Assembly (NCBI RefSeq): GCF_030123365.1
Contig: NZ_CP126107.1
Coordinates: forward strand, 2,155,501 to 2,219,500
Length of the DNA stretch: 64,000 bases
DNA from: Neobacillus sp. SuZ13
Lineage (GTDB): Bacteria; Bacillota; Bacilli; Bacillales; Cytobacillaceae
Direction of reading: 5' to 3'
Under the pieces are notes generated by a model. It made no database searches, was not told the origin of the DNA, and worked only from the letters and a program-made list of their open reading frames with translations. Position 1 is the stretch's first letter. Each line of letters opens with the position of its first letter. Of the stretch, positions 44,184-53,150 are shown piece by piece. Position numbers and translations under genes: made by a program.

Positions 44184-44529
44184 AAAAATTCCCTACAGTA
44201 TGTAATTGATCCCATTTTTCTTGTTATTAATAGTAAAAGTTGGGAGTTATTCATTATATTACCAGATATAGAAATGGTTATTAACTGAAAAAATATTATA
44301 TTTAGAAAATTGGAGCAATAGTACTTGTATATTATTTCGTTTCGGTAAATATTACCCAATATTTTCTTTTGGAAATTCGAGTCTTTTTTCCTGTTCGACC
44401 TTTTTTTTAACAATAACTAAGAACAACTTTCGGATAAAAAAATTGTCGAACTATTATTTTAATTTATGCTATATTAAAGAATAGTAGTTAAAAAAAACTA
44501 GAGTTAGTTTCTTATGGCGGTGATTGAAC
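44184..44529. other. Divergent promoter region: M14 peptidase / AraC-GH39 regulator
   Basis: AT-rich. GGATAAAAA near 44432 resembles one arm of the operator shared by the C-glycoside promoters, but a second arm is poor. A minus-strand open frame here (44180-44413) has no ribosome binding site and is rejected. Confidence 0.35.
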
Positions 44530-47058
44530 TTGAGTGGTACGCATATTTTCCAAACTTCAATAGATTCAAAGTTAATAACTGTTTCCGTTATGAGTAACAA
44601 GAGTAACCTGGAACATGCTCATCGAGAAATTGAATTAATCTATGTAATAAAAGGTCAGCTCCAAGTGAAAATCAAAGGGAATACCTATCACCTGGACAAA
44701 GCTGATTTTATCTTAGTGAATTCAAATGATTTTCACTCTTTTCAATCGGAGAAGGATAATTTATTTATTGTTTTTCATTTTAATTATTTGGAATTAAGCT
44801 CCTTGCTGGCTCAAAAAAATCTATTATTCACTTGCAATTCAGTGGAACAGGGTGAATCTCCTAATCAAGAACTAAGAATAATCGTTGAAGAACTACTGTC
44901 CGTATATATGCAGCAACGACATGATTCCGAAGTTGAGTCTTTAGAGAAAACATTTAAATTAATTTCATTTCTAAAATTACATTACTTGAAAAGCACAAAT
45001 CAGTTTGAAATACAGAGCTATTCGACTAGTAAAGGACAAAATGATCGATTATTAGAAATCATTGAGTACATGCAGAGCAACTATCGTGAGCCCTTAACGT
45101 TAGAAGAGGTAGCCGGTCTGCATTACATTTCGGTTCCCTATTTGTCTAAGTTTTTTAAAAAACAAACAGGAAAAACCTTTTCGCAATACGTAAATGAAAT
45201 CCGTCTAGCCCATGCAGTTAACGAGTTAGTGAACTCTAATAAGCCGATCACTCGTATTGCTTTAGATAATGGATTTCCAAATTTAGCGGCATTCAACAGA
45301 GTATTTAATGAGAATTATCAATTAAAACCAGTTGAATACAGAAAGAAAATGTCAGAAACAGTAGAGAAAGAAACAAAATCTACTAATGATATAAGCAATC
45401 TAGAAACGAATGAAGCACTTACCGAGCTGCGCCAATATCTTAAAAATACCGAGGACAAAAGTGTTCAAGCATTACCTCAATCCAGAAGTACTGCGGATAA
45501 TGAAATAATAAAAGTTGGAAAAACCGATTCTTTTGTAAAGTATTGGAACCGATTACTCAATATTGGATATGCAAAAGATTTATTGAATTCAGATATGCAA
45601 GAGCAAATCAACTTTCTACAATCGGAAATCGGTTTTACCTATGCTAGGTTTTGGGGATTGTTTGGGGACGATATGCTTTTAGAAGATCGCTCTGGAGGAA
45701 CCATCGCCTACAATTTTTCTAACGCTAACAAATTATTGGATTTTCTCATTAAAAATAAATTAAAACCCTTTATTGAAATGGGTCCTAAACCAAAAATCAT
45801 TCAAAAAGCAATTGGGGAGACTCTTGTCATCCAAACCGTAAGCAGTGAAAGGACACTGGAGGAATGGCATAATCTCGTGACGGCATTTTTGTTACAATGC
45901 ATCGAACGTTATGGAATTGAAGAAGTCGAGACCTGGTACTTTGAATTGTGGCGGCCGATGGAGGAACTTAATAGTAACGCAGAGGAAGAAAAAGATTTCT
46001 TAGCTAAAATGAAGAATAATCAAGATCCTCGATTTGATAGGTATTTTAAAATATTTAGTGAATTTAAAAGGACGGCACAAGAACTTGTACCTGGTGCAAA
46101 GGTTGGAGGATGTGGGCTCAGTATGGACCTAGAAGGTGACAAACTGGATTTGTTACTGGAACAATGGAAGCAGGAAGAAATCCAACCAGACTTTCTGTCC
46201 ATTTATCTTTATCCCATTGAAATCGATCGTGATAAATACCGGGTTCCTATTAAAAATTTACATTCCACTAATCCTCATTATGTATTAAACAAGTTGAATG
46301 ATGTGAGAAAATCATTGAAAAAAGCAGGATTTGAGAATTTAGAACTGAACGTGACTGAATGGAATATTTCTATCTCAAATCGTAACTATCTTAATGATAG
46401 CAGCTTTAAAGCCTCATATATGGTAAAGAATATTGTTGAAAATTTGAATCAAAATCATTTGAAAATGATGGGATATTGGTTAAGTTCTGATATATTTAGT
46501 GATTTTAGAGATTCTAAGAACATATTACATGGCGGTGCCGGACTGGTGACGAAAAATGGCATCAAAAAACCGAGTTTCCATGCATTCGTCCTGTTAAAAC
46601 AATTAGGAGAGATTTTAGTGGCTAAAGGTGACAATTATATTGTTACAAAAAAGTCGGGTGATCGCTATCAAATATTGTGTTTTAACTATAAACATTTCAA
46701 TTATTCTTATTACTTACATCCCGAGGGCAGTACAGGAATCCACGAGCAATACGATATATTTGAAAACAATGAGCCTTTAAACCTTTCATTGGAAATTCAA
46801 GGTATTGCGAATGGGAAATATCGTGTAAAAGAACTAAAACTGAATCGCAATCATGGTAGTGTACTAGATGAATGGTTGAAATTTGGTGCGGTAAATGACA
46901 TCAAATCAGATGAAGTGGATTATTTTAAACAAATCTGTGTTCCTTATATGAAAGTAGAGCATTCCCTTGTTGAGAATCATACGATTGTTTTAAGAGGGGA
47001 ACTTCAACCCCATGAGGTGCGGTTGTTTGAGCTAAATTTGTTATTTGGTGAGAGATGA
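44530..47058 (+). CDS. AraC-family regulator fused to a GH39-like domain
   Basis: An 842-residue fusion. A cupin-type sensor (about residues 1-150, with AHREIELIYVIKGQLQVKI) is followed by two AraC helix-turn-helix motifs (about 175-275, LTLEEVAGLHYISVPYLSKFFKKQTG and ITRIALDNGFPNLAAFNRVF). The rest (about 325-840) resembles a GH39 beta-xylosidase TIM barrel plus a beta domain. The acid/base site reads WRP at 474-476 where active enzymes have W-N-E-P, while the nucleophile-type TEWN (Glu610) is kept, so it is probably a sugar sensor. TTG 44530 after GGTGA is preferred; TTG 44524 is possible. Confidence 0.85.
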   Translation: MSGTHIFQTSIDSKLITVSVMSNKSNLEHAHREIELIYVIKGQLQVKIKGNTYHLDKADFILVNSNDFHSFQSEKDNLFIVFHFNYLELSSLLAQKNLLFTCNSVEQGESPNQELRIIVEELLSVYMQQRHDSEVESLEKTFKLISFLKLHYLKSTNQFEIQSYSTSKGQNDRLLEIIEYMQSNYREPLTLEEVAGLHYISVPYLSKFFKKQTGKTFSQYVNEIRLAHAVNELVNSNKPITRIALDNGFPNLAAFNRVFNENYQLKPVEYRKKMSETVEKETKSTNDISNLETNEALTELRQYLKNTEDKSVQALPQSRSTADNEIIKVGKTDSFVKYWNRLLNIGYAKDLLNSDMQEQINFLQSEIGFTYARFWGLFGDDMLLEDRSGGTIAYNFSNANKLLDFLIKNKLKPFIEMGPKPKIIQKAIGETLVIQTVSSERTLEEWHNLVTAFLLQCIERYGIEEVETWYFELWRPMEELNSNAEEEKDFLAKMKNNQDPRFDRYFKIFSEFKRTAQELVPGAKVGGCGLSMDLEGDKLDLLLEQWKQEEIQPDFLSIYLYPIEIDRDKYRVPIKNLHSTNPHYVLNKLNDVRKSLKKAGFENLELNVTEWNISISNRNYLNDSSFKASYMVKNIVENLNQNHLKMMGYWLSSDIFSDFRDSKNILHGGAGLVTKNGIKKPSFHAFVLLKQLGEILVAKGDNYIVTKKSGDRYQILCFNYKHFNYSYYLHPEGSTGIHEQYDIFENNEPLNLSLEIQGIANGKYRVKELKLNRNHGSVLDEWLKFGAVNDIKSDEVDYFKQICVPYMKVEHSLVENHTIVLRGELQPHEVRLFELNLLFGER

Positions 47059-47072
47059 TTTTCGGCTAAATA

Positions 47073-47124
47073 AAAAAAGAGGGTAAAAATCTTTCATAGA
47101 TTTTTACCCTCTCCCATTTTTTTA
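47073..47124. terminator. Bidirectional terminator between convergent genes
   Basis: GAGGGTAAAAATCT (47079-47092) pairs with its complement at 47098-47111, flanked by A-run and T-run. Confidence 0.88.
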
Positions 47125-47514
47125 AGCGATTTCGACAGTTCTTACCTTACGTCCCGCTAAGGGAACAGGTATATAGGCAGTACGAACAACGACATCTAAA
47201 GCTACCTCATGATTCCCCTTAGATAACCCACCTTCTTTGAGTACTCTTACTGTTAACGGTTCACCATATTCCCATTTATAGGAAGTGACGGTTTCCATTT
47301 CATCTAAAGTAAACCAATCTATTTCATCAACTGAGCACACAATATGTTCACGTGCAATCTTTTCGCCATCGACTGCAACGCCAATATCATTAACCATGCT
47401 TAGCGGAATGCCCCGGTAATAGGTAATATTGGTCTTTAATTCAAATCCAGTAACGTGACCAGATTCTACTATATTTCTACAAGTATTTTCTAGGAAAACA
47501 TTATTATCAAACAT
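47122..47514 (-). CDS. C-glycoside deglycosidase beta subunit, pair 1 (DUF6379)
   Basis: A 130-residue beta-sandwich subunit of the DUF6379 type, the small chain of C-deglycosidases (such as DgpC, CarC). Pattern: VTGFELKTNITYYRGIPLSMVNDIGVAVDGE, WFTLDEM and LKEGGLSKGNHEVALDVVVRTAYIPVPL. It begins 1 nt after the stop of the alpha gene, so it is co-translated with it. Together they cleave the C-C bond between sugar and aglycone after the sugar has been oxidised at C3. Confidence 0.85.
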   Translation of the reverse strand: MFDNNVFLENTCRNIVESGHVTGFELKTNITYYRGIPLSMVNDIGVAVDGEKIAREHIVCSVDEIDWFTLDEMETVTSYKWEYGEPLTVRVLKEGGLSKGNHEVALDVVVRTAYIPVPLAGRKVRTVEIA

Positions 47515-47515
47515 A

Positions 47516-48535
47516 TCAATATACCTCCTGACCTTCTAATGTCTTAATTACGTTTCGAATAAGCGCCTGATGTGCCAAAACTTGCTCTTTTTCCTTCATC
47601 GGATTTCCAGGGAGTACCCAGCGGTTTCCTTCATATTCTGTAGAAACATAACCATCGTAGCCTTTATCATGCAAATATTGCAGAATGCCTTTATAATCAA
47701 TCGAATACTCTTCTCCAGTTTCTGTCATTTCAAATAGTTTAAAGTGGAAATGTTTAATGTACGGCATATATTCATCTAACACAGTGAAAGGATCATTTTC
47801 ATATCCATCTGCCATATGTGCAAAGAAGTAATCAGCATCGGATTTTAATAATGTCTTTAAGTCATCTGGGAATCCACCATTTTCAAGATATACTTTCCTA
47901 GGGTCTTTCCCTTGCTCGAAAATGTGATTGATATAATCGATTACTTCCTGGCTTGTTCCTAGATGTTTGCAATAATCAGCCATTACTCTTGGCAGCCTTC
48001 TACAGAAGATTCCCGTATCAATTACAAGTCCGATATATGGAGAATCCAATCGTTTCATCTCTTTAATAAAATCTTGCGTCTTCTTAACATCAAAACTCAA
48101 ACCTGCATGAATTTCCAATGCTAATGTTACATTGTATTTTTCTGCATACGGCAATAATGGCTCGATAACAAAAGCTGGTACCATGGACACCAAACGAATC
48201 AGCCTAATTCCTAATTGATTGGCAAGCTTTATTTCTTCAATTAATAGTTCAACACATTCTTTTTTTGTTAATTCGCGATTTTTGTATAAGTTTGTATTTA
48301 AGAAGACATCCGCTATGACTGGCTTCATTTTATAGGTAGATACTAGTCGATCCCATTCTGTTAACGTTTCTTCTGAAGGATGGGGGGTGTTATGCATCAT
48401 TTGATCCGGAATAATTTCAATTCCTTCCACTGAATTGTCTGCTAAAAATTTAAAGATATCCTCTAGGCTCATACGCTTATTTAAATATTCATCCTGCAAA
48501 CTATACAAACTCACGCATGTTTTAATTTTGCTCAT
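47516..48535 (-). CDS. C-glycoside deglycosidase alpha subunit, pair 1
   Basis: A 339-residue TIM-barrel protein of the sugar isomerase/epimerase superfamily. Candidate metal ligands are in LALEIHAGLSF (Glu), LVIDTGIF (Asp), KHFHFKLFEM (His) and YVSTEYEGN (Glu), the E-D-H-E set of DgpB-like alpha chains. It starts with ATG 48535 after a weak GGAGATTTTT and is followed directly by the beta gene. It is on the opposite strand from the rest of the locus, sharing the divergent promoter region at 48536-48893. Confidence 0.83.
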   Translation of the reverse strand: MSKIKTCVSLYSLQDEYLNKRMSLEDIFKFLADNSVEGIEIIPDQMMHNTPHPSEETLTEWDRLVSTYKMKPVIADVFLNTNLYKNRELTKKECVELLIEEIKLANQLGIRLIRLVSMVPAFVIEPLLPYAEKYNVTLALEIHAGLSFDVKKTQDFIKEMKRLDSPYIGLVIDTGIFCRRLPRVMADYCKHLGTSQEVIDYINHIFEQGKDPRKVYLENGGFPDDLKTLLKSDADYFFAHMADGYENDPFTVLDEYMPYIKHFHFKLFEMTETGEEYSIDYKGILQYLHDKGYDGYVSTEYEGNRWVLPGNPMKEKEQVLAHQALIRNVIKTLEGQEVY

Positions 48536-48893
48536 AAAAAATCTCCTTCGTTTAATATTTTCCTTATTTAATGCCGCTTACATATGTATCATAACTTGTG
48601 CTTCTCCTCATTCCTTTTCATTATTTATCATTGCAGATATAGATTTTCGTCTCCTTTTTGTGTCTTTCTACTAATCATGAGTAGAGGTTAAAAATCATGT
48701 GTAAATTTTTAATCTCTCATGGTTATAGGTATTTAAAAGAAAACAAAATGAATAAAAAACTGACAATAAAGTGGTTAAGAGGTGGAGAGAAACTTATAAA
48801 CGTAACCTTTAAAATAAAATTGTAAGCGCAAATCAAAAACAAAAAGTTATATAGATTGTAAGTCCCAAAAAATTTAGAGAAGAGGTTTTTGAA
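48536..48893. promoter_or_regulatory. Divergent promoter region of the C-glycoside locus with shared operator
   Basis: A 31-bp inverted repeat at 48685-48715 (AGGTTAAAAAT, 9-bp spacer, ATTTTTAATCT) matches similar repeats upstream of the transporter, isomerase and pair 3. A second box, on the minus strand at 48664-48634, contains GACGAAAATCTATATCTG and recurs near 55952-55978 and 62366-62392. A cre-like TGTAAGCGCAAATC lies at 48821-48834. Confidence 0.6.
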
Positions 48894-49682
48894 ATGATGC
48901 AACTTGGAATCATAGCAGCACCAACTGAGGAAAGTTTTCAACGTGCCAAGCAAAAAGGGCTGGATTTTATTGAGGTCTGTGTGAATGAAGGGCAAGATGT
49001 AGATGCCTTTTATCAAAATAGAGGCAATTTACTAAAGTGGAAAAATGAATACGGTGTTTCGATTGAATCTATTGGCAGATGGAAGTCTTTACGTATTGAT
49101 GAAAAGGGAAGTGTCATAGAAGAAGAATTAGAGAGGTGTTACAGATTAATTGATGTCGCTAGTGAACTAGGATGCACCAATTTTGTTAGCGGATGTAATT
49201 ATGTCGAAGAATTATCCTTTTATGAGAACTGTACAGCTGCGATAACCTTTTTTTCACTGCTTATTGACTACGCTAAACCAAAAGGGATAAAAATTTCTAC
49301 TTACAACTGCCGAAAAGTAAACTTTGTCCATAACCCTGAAGTTTGGAAAATCGTTCATGGCCATTTAAAAGACTTGGGGATTAAATTTGATCCATCCCAC
49401 AGCAGATACTTCGGTGGGGATTATTTACAAGAAACTTTAGATTGGGGAGATCGTTTCAACCATGTTCATCTAAAGGGTTCCATGATTATTAATGGTCAGA
49501 GAGTGGATGATCCGCCTGCAGGGCTGGATCAGACGGATTGGAAAACATTTATTTCTTTATTAAGAGTGAAAGGGTATTCCGGCGGTCTGAGTATTGAACC
49601 TCATTCACCCGTTTGGACAGGAGAATTAGGCGAAAAAGGAATCGATTTTACCATCGAATACATGAAGAAACTTGCATTTTAA
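48894..49682 (+). CDS. Sugar phosphate isomerase/epimerase-family TIM barrel protein
   Basis: A 262-residue xylose-isomerase-like barrel. Conserved acidic and His positions appear as KFDPSHSRYFGGD, FNHVHLKGSMI and GGLSIEPHSP. Such proteins isomerise or epimerise (keto-)sugars or act as lyases. ATG 48894 follows AGAGG by 8 nt. Next is a Gfo/Idh dehydrogenase, so the pair may handle the 3-keto or anhydro sugar released by C-deglycosylation (inference). Confidence 0.75.
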   Translation: MMQLGIIAAPTEESFQRAKQKGLDFIEVCVNEGQDVDAFYQNRGNLLKWKNEYGVSIESIGRWKSLRIDEKGSVIEEELERCYRLIDVASELGCTNFVSGCNYVEELSFYENCTAAITFFSLLIDYAKPKGIKISTYNCRKVNFVHNPEVWKIVHGHLKDLGIKFDPSHSRYFGGDYLQETLDWGDRFNHVHLKGSMIINGQRVDDPPAGLDQTDWKTFISLLRVKGYSGGLSIEPHSPVWTGELGEKGIDFTIEYMKKLAF

Positions 49683-49701
49683 AGCATAAGGAGAGGATTA
49701 G

Positions 49702-50799
49702 ATGAATAATCGGAAATTAAGATATGGGGTAATTGGTGCTGGCAGTAACGCGGAGAGAAAACACTTAAATAATTATATGAATCTCCCTAATGTTGAATTA
49801 GTCTCCATATGTGATGTGAATCTAGAAAATGCTAAAAGATTAGCCGAAAAATATAATATTAACAACGTTTATAGCAATTATGAGGAAATGATTACTACAG
49901 AAAATTTGGATCTTGTTAGTGTCTGTACACCGAATTATCTGCACGCAGAAATTTCTATTTACGCTCTATTAAAGGGAGTAAATGTTCATTGTGAGAAACC
50001 CCTTGCCGTTAATGCAATCGAAGCGAAAAAAATTGTAGAGGCAAAAAATAAAGCTGGGAAAAAGGTAATGGTCGGTCTTAATAACCGATTTACAAATGAA
50101 GCCGTTTATTTAAAAAAGTATATTGATGAGGGGTTCTTGGGAGAAATCTATCATGCAAAAGCTGGATGGATTAGAAGGAGTGGCATACCAGGAAGAGGCA
50201 CATGGTTTACAAATAAAGATTGTGCCGGCGGCGGAGTGATGATCGATTTAGGGGTTCACTATCTAGATTTAGCATTGTACCTTATGGGTATGCCAGAACC
50301 TTCTTATGTGACTGGAGCTGCTTATAATAATTTTGACCACACAACAACCCGTAATCGCAATGGATATCAGGGAAATCCGAATGGAATCTTTAATGTTGAA
50401 GATTCTGCACTGGGCTTTATCGGTTTAAAAAATGGAGCAACTGTTAATTTCGAATTCAGCTGGGCATCTAATATTGAAAAAGACAAACAGTATGTAGAAA
50501 TACTCGGAACAAAAGGTGGAGTTTCTCTTATTAATGGGGAGCTGAAGATCCATTCTGAATTATTGGATACTTGTGTTGATATTTCTCCCATTCTGAATCC
50601 AAATATTAAATTAATGAATGAGTTTGAACATTTTACAAATAGTATTCTATCAGGTGAGCCATTAATGGCTCCTGCAGAGCATGGTGTTTACACGATGGAT
50701 ATTATTGATCGTTTTTATCAAGCAGCAAATCGGAACGAACCCGTTTTTTTCGAGAAAGAAGATAAAAATAAAATTCTATTACTTTCTTCATCATTTTGA
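49702..50799 (+). CDS. Gfo/Idh/MocA-family NAD(P)-dependent oxidoreductase 1
   Basis: A 365-residue dehydrogenase with the N-terminal Rossmann motif GVIGAGSNAERKHL, the catalytic HCEKPLA (EKP) and the C-terminal GGGVMIDLGVHYLDLALYLMG. DgpA-type members oxidise the glucose moiety of C-glucosides to the 3-keto form, the step required before C-C cleavage. It starts 19 nt after the isomerase gene with AAGGAGAGGATTAG and ends at a strong terminator. Confidence 0.85.
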   Translation: MNNRKLRYGVIGAGSNAERKHLNNYMNLPNVELVSICDVNLENAKRLAEKYNINNVYSNYEEMITTENLDLVSVCTPNYLHAEISIYALLKGVNVHCEKPLAVNAIEAKKIVEAKNKAGKKVMVGLNNRFTNEAVYLKKYIDEGFLGEIYHAKAGWIRRSGIPGRGTWFTNKDCAGGGVMIDLGVHYLDLALYLMGMPEPSYVTGAAYNNFDHTTTRNRNGYQGNPNGIFNVEDSALGFIGLKNGATVNFEFSWASNIEKDKQYVEILGTKGGVSLINGELKIHSELLDTCVDISPILNPNIKLMNEFEHFTNSILSGEPLMAPAEHGVYTMDIIDRFYQAANRNEPVFFEKEDKNKILLLSSSF

Positions 50800-50804
50800 G
50801 GAAA

Positions 50805-50857
50805 AAGTATCCTATAGATAGAAACAAAATCTATCTATATAGGGTACTTTTTTGCTT
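50805..50857 (+). terminator. Terminator
   Basis: AAGTATCCTATAGATAGA pairs with its near-complement ending GGGTACTT, followed by TTTTTT. Confidence 0.85.
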
Positions 50858-50890
50858 GAGTATAAAAAATAGAGGGGAATGATTTTGGGT

Positions 50891-51296
50891 ATGGCAGAAT
50901 TAAACATACAGGAAAAAATGATAGTAGAGGATTACGAGAATAAGATTAATGAACTGATTGCTAATATCAGCTTCTGAAGTTACGAAGGAAGGTAAAGTAA
51001 CAATTAGTGTTGATGTGCAAAATACAGGGGACCGGTCGAGAGAAGAAATTGTATAGCTTTATCTAACAGATGTAGTTGCAAGCAGAGTAAGATCGGTTAA
51101 GGAGTTAAAAGGATTTAAAAAAATAGAGTTTCTGCCAGGCGAGAAGAAAACAGTAAGTTTTGAGATTGAGATCAAGAATCTTGGTTTTTATAATGAAGCA
51201 ATGAATTATATCATTGAACCTGGTTTATTTAAAGTAAGTATCGGTCCAAACTCAAAATAAGGACTGGAAGGAGAATTTATTGTAGTAGATTATTAA
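50891..51296 (+). pseudogene. Remnant of a GH3 beta-glucosidase
   Basis: The N-terminal 27 residues MAELNIQEKMIVEDYENKIN... are followed by a stop and, in another frame, by a fibronectin-III-like C-terminal domain (VTISVDVQNTGDRSREEIV, stop, LYLTDVVASRVRSVKELKGF, FLPGEKKTVSFEI, PGLFKVSIGPNSK, stop, GLEGEFIVVDY). The whole catalytic part is deleted and at least two further stops are present. A normal GH3 gene would be over 2 kb. Confidence 0.8.
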
Positions 51297-51325
51297 TCTT
51301 TCTTTAACCGTTAGTGATCCTATAG

Positions 51326-51366
51326 ACGCAGCAATTTAACTTAAGTTAAATTGCTGCGTTTTTTTA
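51326..51366 (+). terminator. Terminator after the GH3 remnant
   Basis: Perfect 17-bp palindromic stem (ACGCAGCAATTTAACTT and its complement, 51326-51359) followed by a run of Ts. Confidence 0.9.
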
Positions 51367-51483
51367 TTGTTATTATCCAAATACTTATTCTTCATCTAAG
51401 CTAGTTAATAATGTGATAAAATAGCTAAAAAAGTGATTCAAATTGACTATTCCTAGTTAATAATTTCTGAATCTTGAAACAAT

Positions 51484-51593
51484 AGATTAAAAATTACAGT
51501 TAAATTTTTATCCTTTTAAATATGAAAGCCCTTTAAATCTTAAAGAGGTTAAAATATTTAAGTTATATGTGTAATAATATGAAGGCGTTTGCA
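51484..51593 (+). promoter_or_regulatory. Shared operator and cre-like site upstream of the sugar symporter
   Basis: Inverted repeat AGATTAAAAAT (51484-51494), 9-bp spacer, ATTTTTATCCT (51504-51514). The 20-bp block 51481-51500 is identical in 19 of 20 positions to one near 55894-55913. TGAAGGCGTTTGCA (51580-51593) fits a catabolite-response element closely, so CcpA control is likely. Confidence 0.62.
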
Positions 51594-51682
51594 TATGGGG
51601 TAAGTTAATATAATTTTAACAGTAGCTACTGTAATCAGAGATACACAATTTAGGGTCAGTACTTTAAATTAGGAGGAGAAAT

Positions 51683-53080
51683 ATGGCAAATGCAGTGGTT
51701 CAGAATACAAATGAGATTGTTGCTTCTCAAAATACTGAAAAGCTTAGTTTTTTTACAAAATTAAGTTATGGATTTGGAGAGTTTTCTGCAAGTGTTGTAT
51801 GGAGTTTAGCGTCATCTTATTTATTGTTTTTCTACACTGATGTTTTTGGTATAGCTGGTGGTATAGCTGCTATTATTTTACTAGTAGCAAGGGTATGGGA
51901 TTGTTTTGTAGATCCTCTCCTCGGCTTAATAATGGAACGGACCAAAAGCAAACACGGACGTTTTCGACCATATATCCTTTATGGTGCATTAGCACTTTGT
52001 GTCCTCAATATATTGACTTTTTACACTCCAGATCTTTCAACTACTGGGAAAGTCATTTACGCTGCTGTTACATATTTATTATTAGGCACCGTTCATTCGG
52101 TGGTTAATGTTCCATATGGTGCACTGGCAACCGTAATGACAAGGGATACAAATGAAAGAACAAATTTAAACGTTTATAGAGGTGTTTTTGGACAATTAGC
52201 AGGTATTCTAACTGGTGCTGCTGTAATGCCCTTAATTACTTTTTTAGGTAAGGGAGATCAACAAAACGGTTTTTTCTATGCAGCAATTGTTTTATCATTG
52301 GTATCGGCTCCACTTCTCATCTTAACGTTTAAAAACTGTAAGGAAATTGTAACTCCTGCAAAAGAAGAAAGACCTTCTATAAAGGAATCATTAAAATCAG
52401 TTTGGTCCAATAAACCAGTATTGTTAATTTTATCAAGTCTTTTCATTGTTTTACTTGGTGTATTTGGTAGAATTGGGACTATCGTGTATTACGCTATTTA
52501 TGTGTTAAACCGACCTGATTTAATCGCGGTATTATTTACAATATTATCGGTTTGTGGAGCTATTGGTGCATTTGGGGTTTCGTTTATTGCAAAATTCTTT
52601 GAAAAGAAAACTCTTTTAATAGGTGGATCCATCATCATGGGACTTGGTTGGTGTGGATTGTATTTAACACCAGTCACAAACTTTACGATGATCTATATTT
52701 TGTCAGCGGTTTCATGTATTCCGCTTGGTTTTAGTGGCCTTATGGTGTTCAGTATGGTTGGTGACGCTATTGATGAGAGTCAATTGAAGACAGGCGTACG
52801 TGCAGATGGTGCGATCTATTCTTTTACAAGTCTAGTTACCAAAATTGCAAGCGCTTTAGTAGGATCCATAAGTGCAGCCGTTCTAGGGGCAATTGGTTAT
52901 GTTGCGAATACACAGCAAACTCCTGATGTAGTGAACGGAATTAACATGTTAGTAAACTTAGGACCTGGTATATTATTAATTATCGGAACCATCCCTTTGT
53001 TTTTCTATCACATTACGAAGGCAAGAGCAATGGCGAATACAGAAGAACTTCTTAAGAGGCAAAGTGGAATAACAATGTAA
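51683..53080 (+). CDS. GPH-family sugar:cation symporter
   Basis: A 465-residue MelB/YicJ-like transporter with about 12 membrane helices. LSYGFGEFSASVVWSLASSYLLFFYTDVFG, the cation-site region RVWDCFVDPLLGLIMERTKSKHGRFRPYI and the DAIDESQLKTGVRADGAIYS loop identify the family. AGGAGGAGAAAT precedes ATG 51683. It probably imports the glycoside or its sugar and shares an operon with the next gene. Confidence 0.92.
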   Translation: MANAVVQNTNEIVASQNTEKLSFFTKLSYGFGEFSASVVWSLASSYLLFFYTDVFGIAGGIAAIILLVARVWDCFVDPLLGLIMERTKSKHGRFRPYILYGALALCVLNILTFYTPDLSTTGKVIYAAVTYLLLGTVHSVVNVPYGALATVMTRDTNERTNLNVYRGVFGQLAGILTGAAVMPLITFLGKGDQQNGFFYAAIVLSLVSAPLLILTFKNCKEIVTPAKEERPSIKESLKSVWSNKPVLLILSSLFIVLLGVFGRIGTIVYYAIYVLNRPDLIAVLFTILSVCGAIGAFGVSFIAKFFEKKTLLIGGSIIMGLGWCGLYLTPVTNFTMIYILSAVSCIPLGFSGLMVFSMVGDAIDESQLKTGVRADGAIYSFTSLVTKIASALVGSISAAVLGAIGYVANTQQTPDVVNGINMLVNLGPGILLIIGTIPLFFYHITKARAMANTEELLKRQSGITM

Positions 53081-53092
53081 TAATCTTTATGG

Positions 53093-53130
53093 AGCTTATA
53101 AGTTACGCAGATATGTGTAGCTTATAAGCT
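53093..53130 (+). terminator. Hairpin between symporter and GH106-like gene
   Basis: AGCTTATAAG and CTTATAAGCT, with inner TACGCA/TGTGTA pairs, followed by ATTTTAATAG. The T tail is weak, so it may attenuate or protect the upstream mRNA. Confidence 0.5.
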
Positions 53131-53150
53131 ATTTTAATAGGAGGTACATC

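Noticed and set aside
44180..44413. 77-codon minus-strand frame upstream of the M14 peptidase
   Set aside because: Overlaps the peptidase start and its promoter region, no ribosome binding site, low-complexity AT-rich content.
47516..48535. Alpha chains as ordinary xylose isomerases
   Set aside because: Each is directly coupled to a DUF6379 beta subunit gene, which is specific to C-deglycosidase-type complexes.
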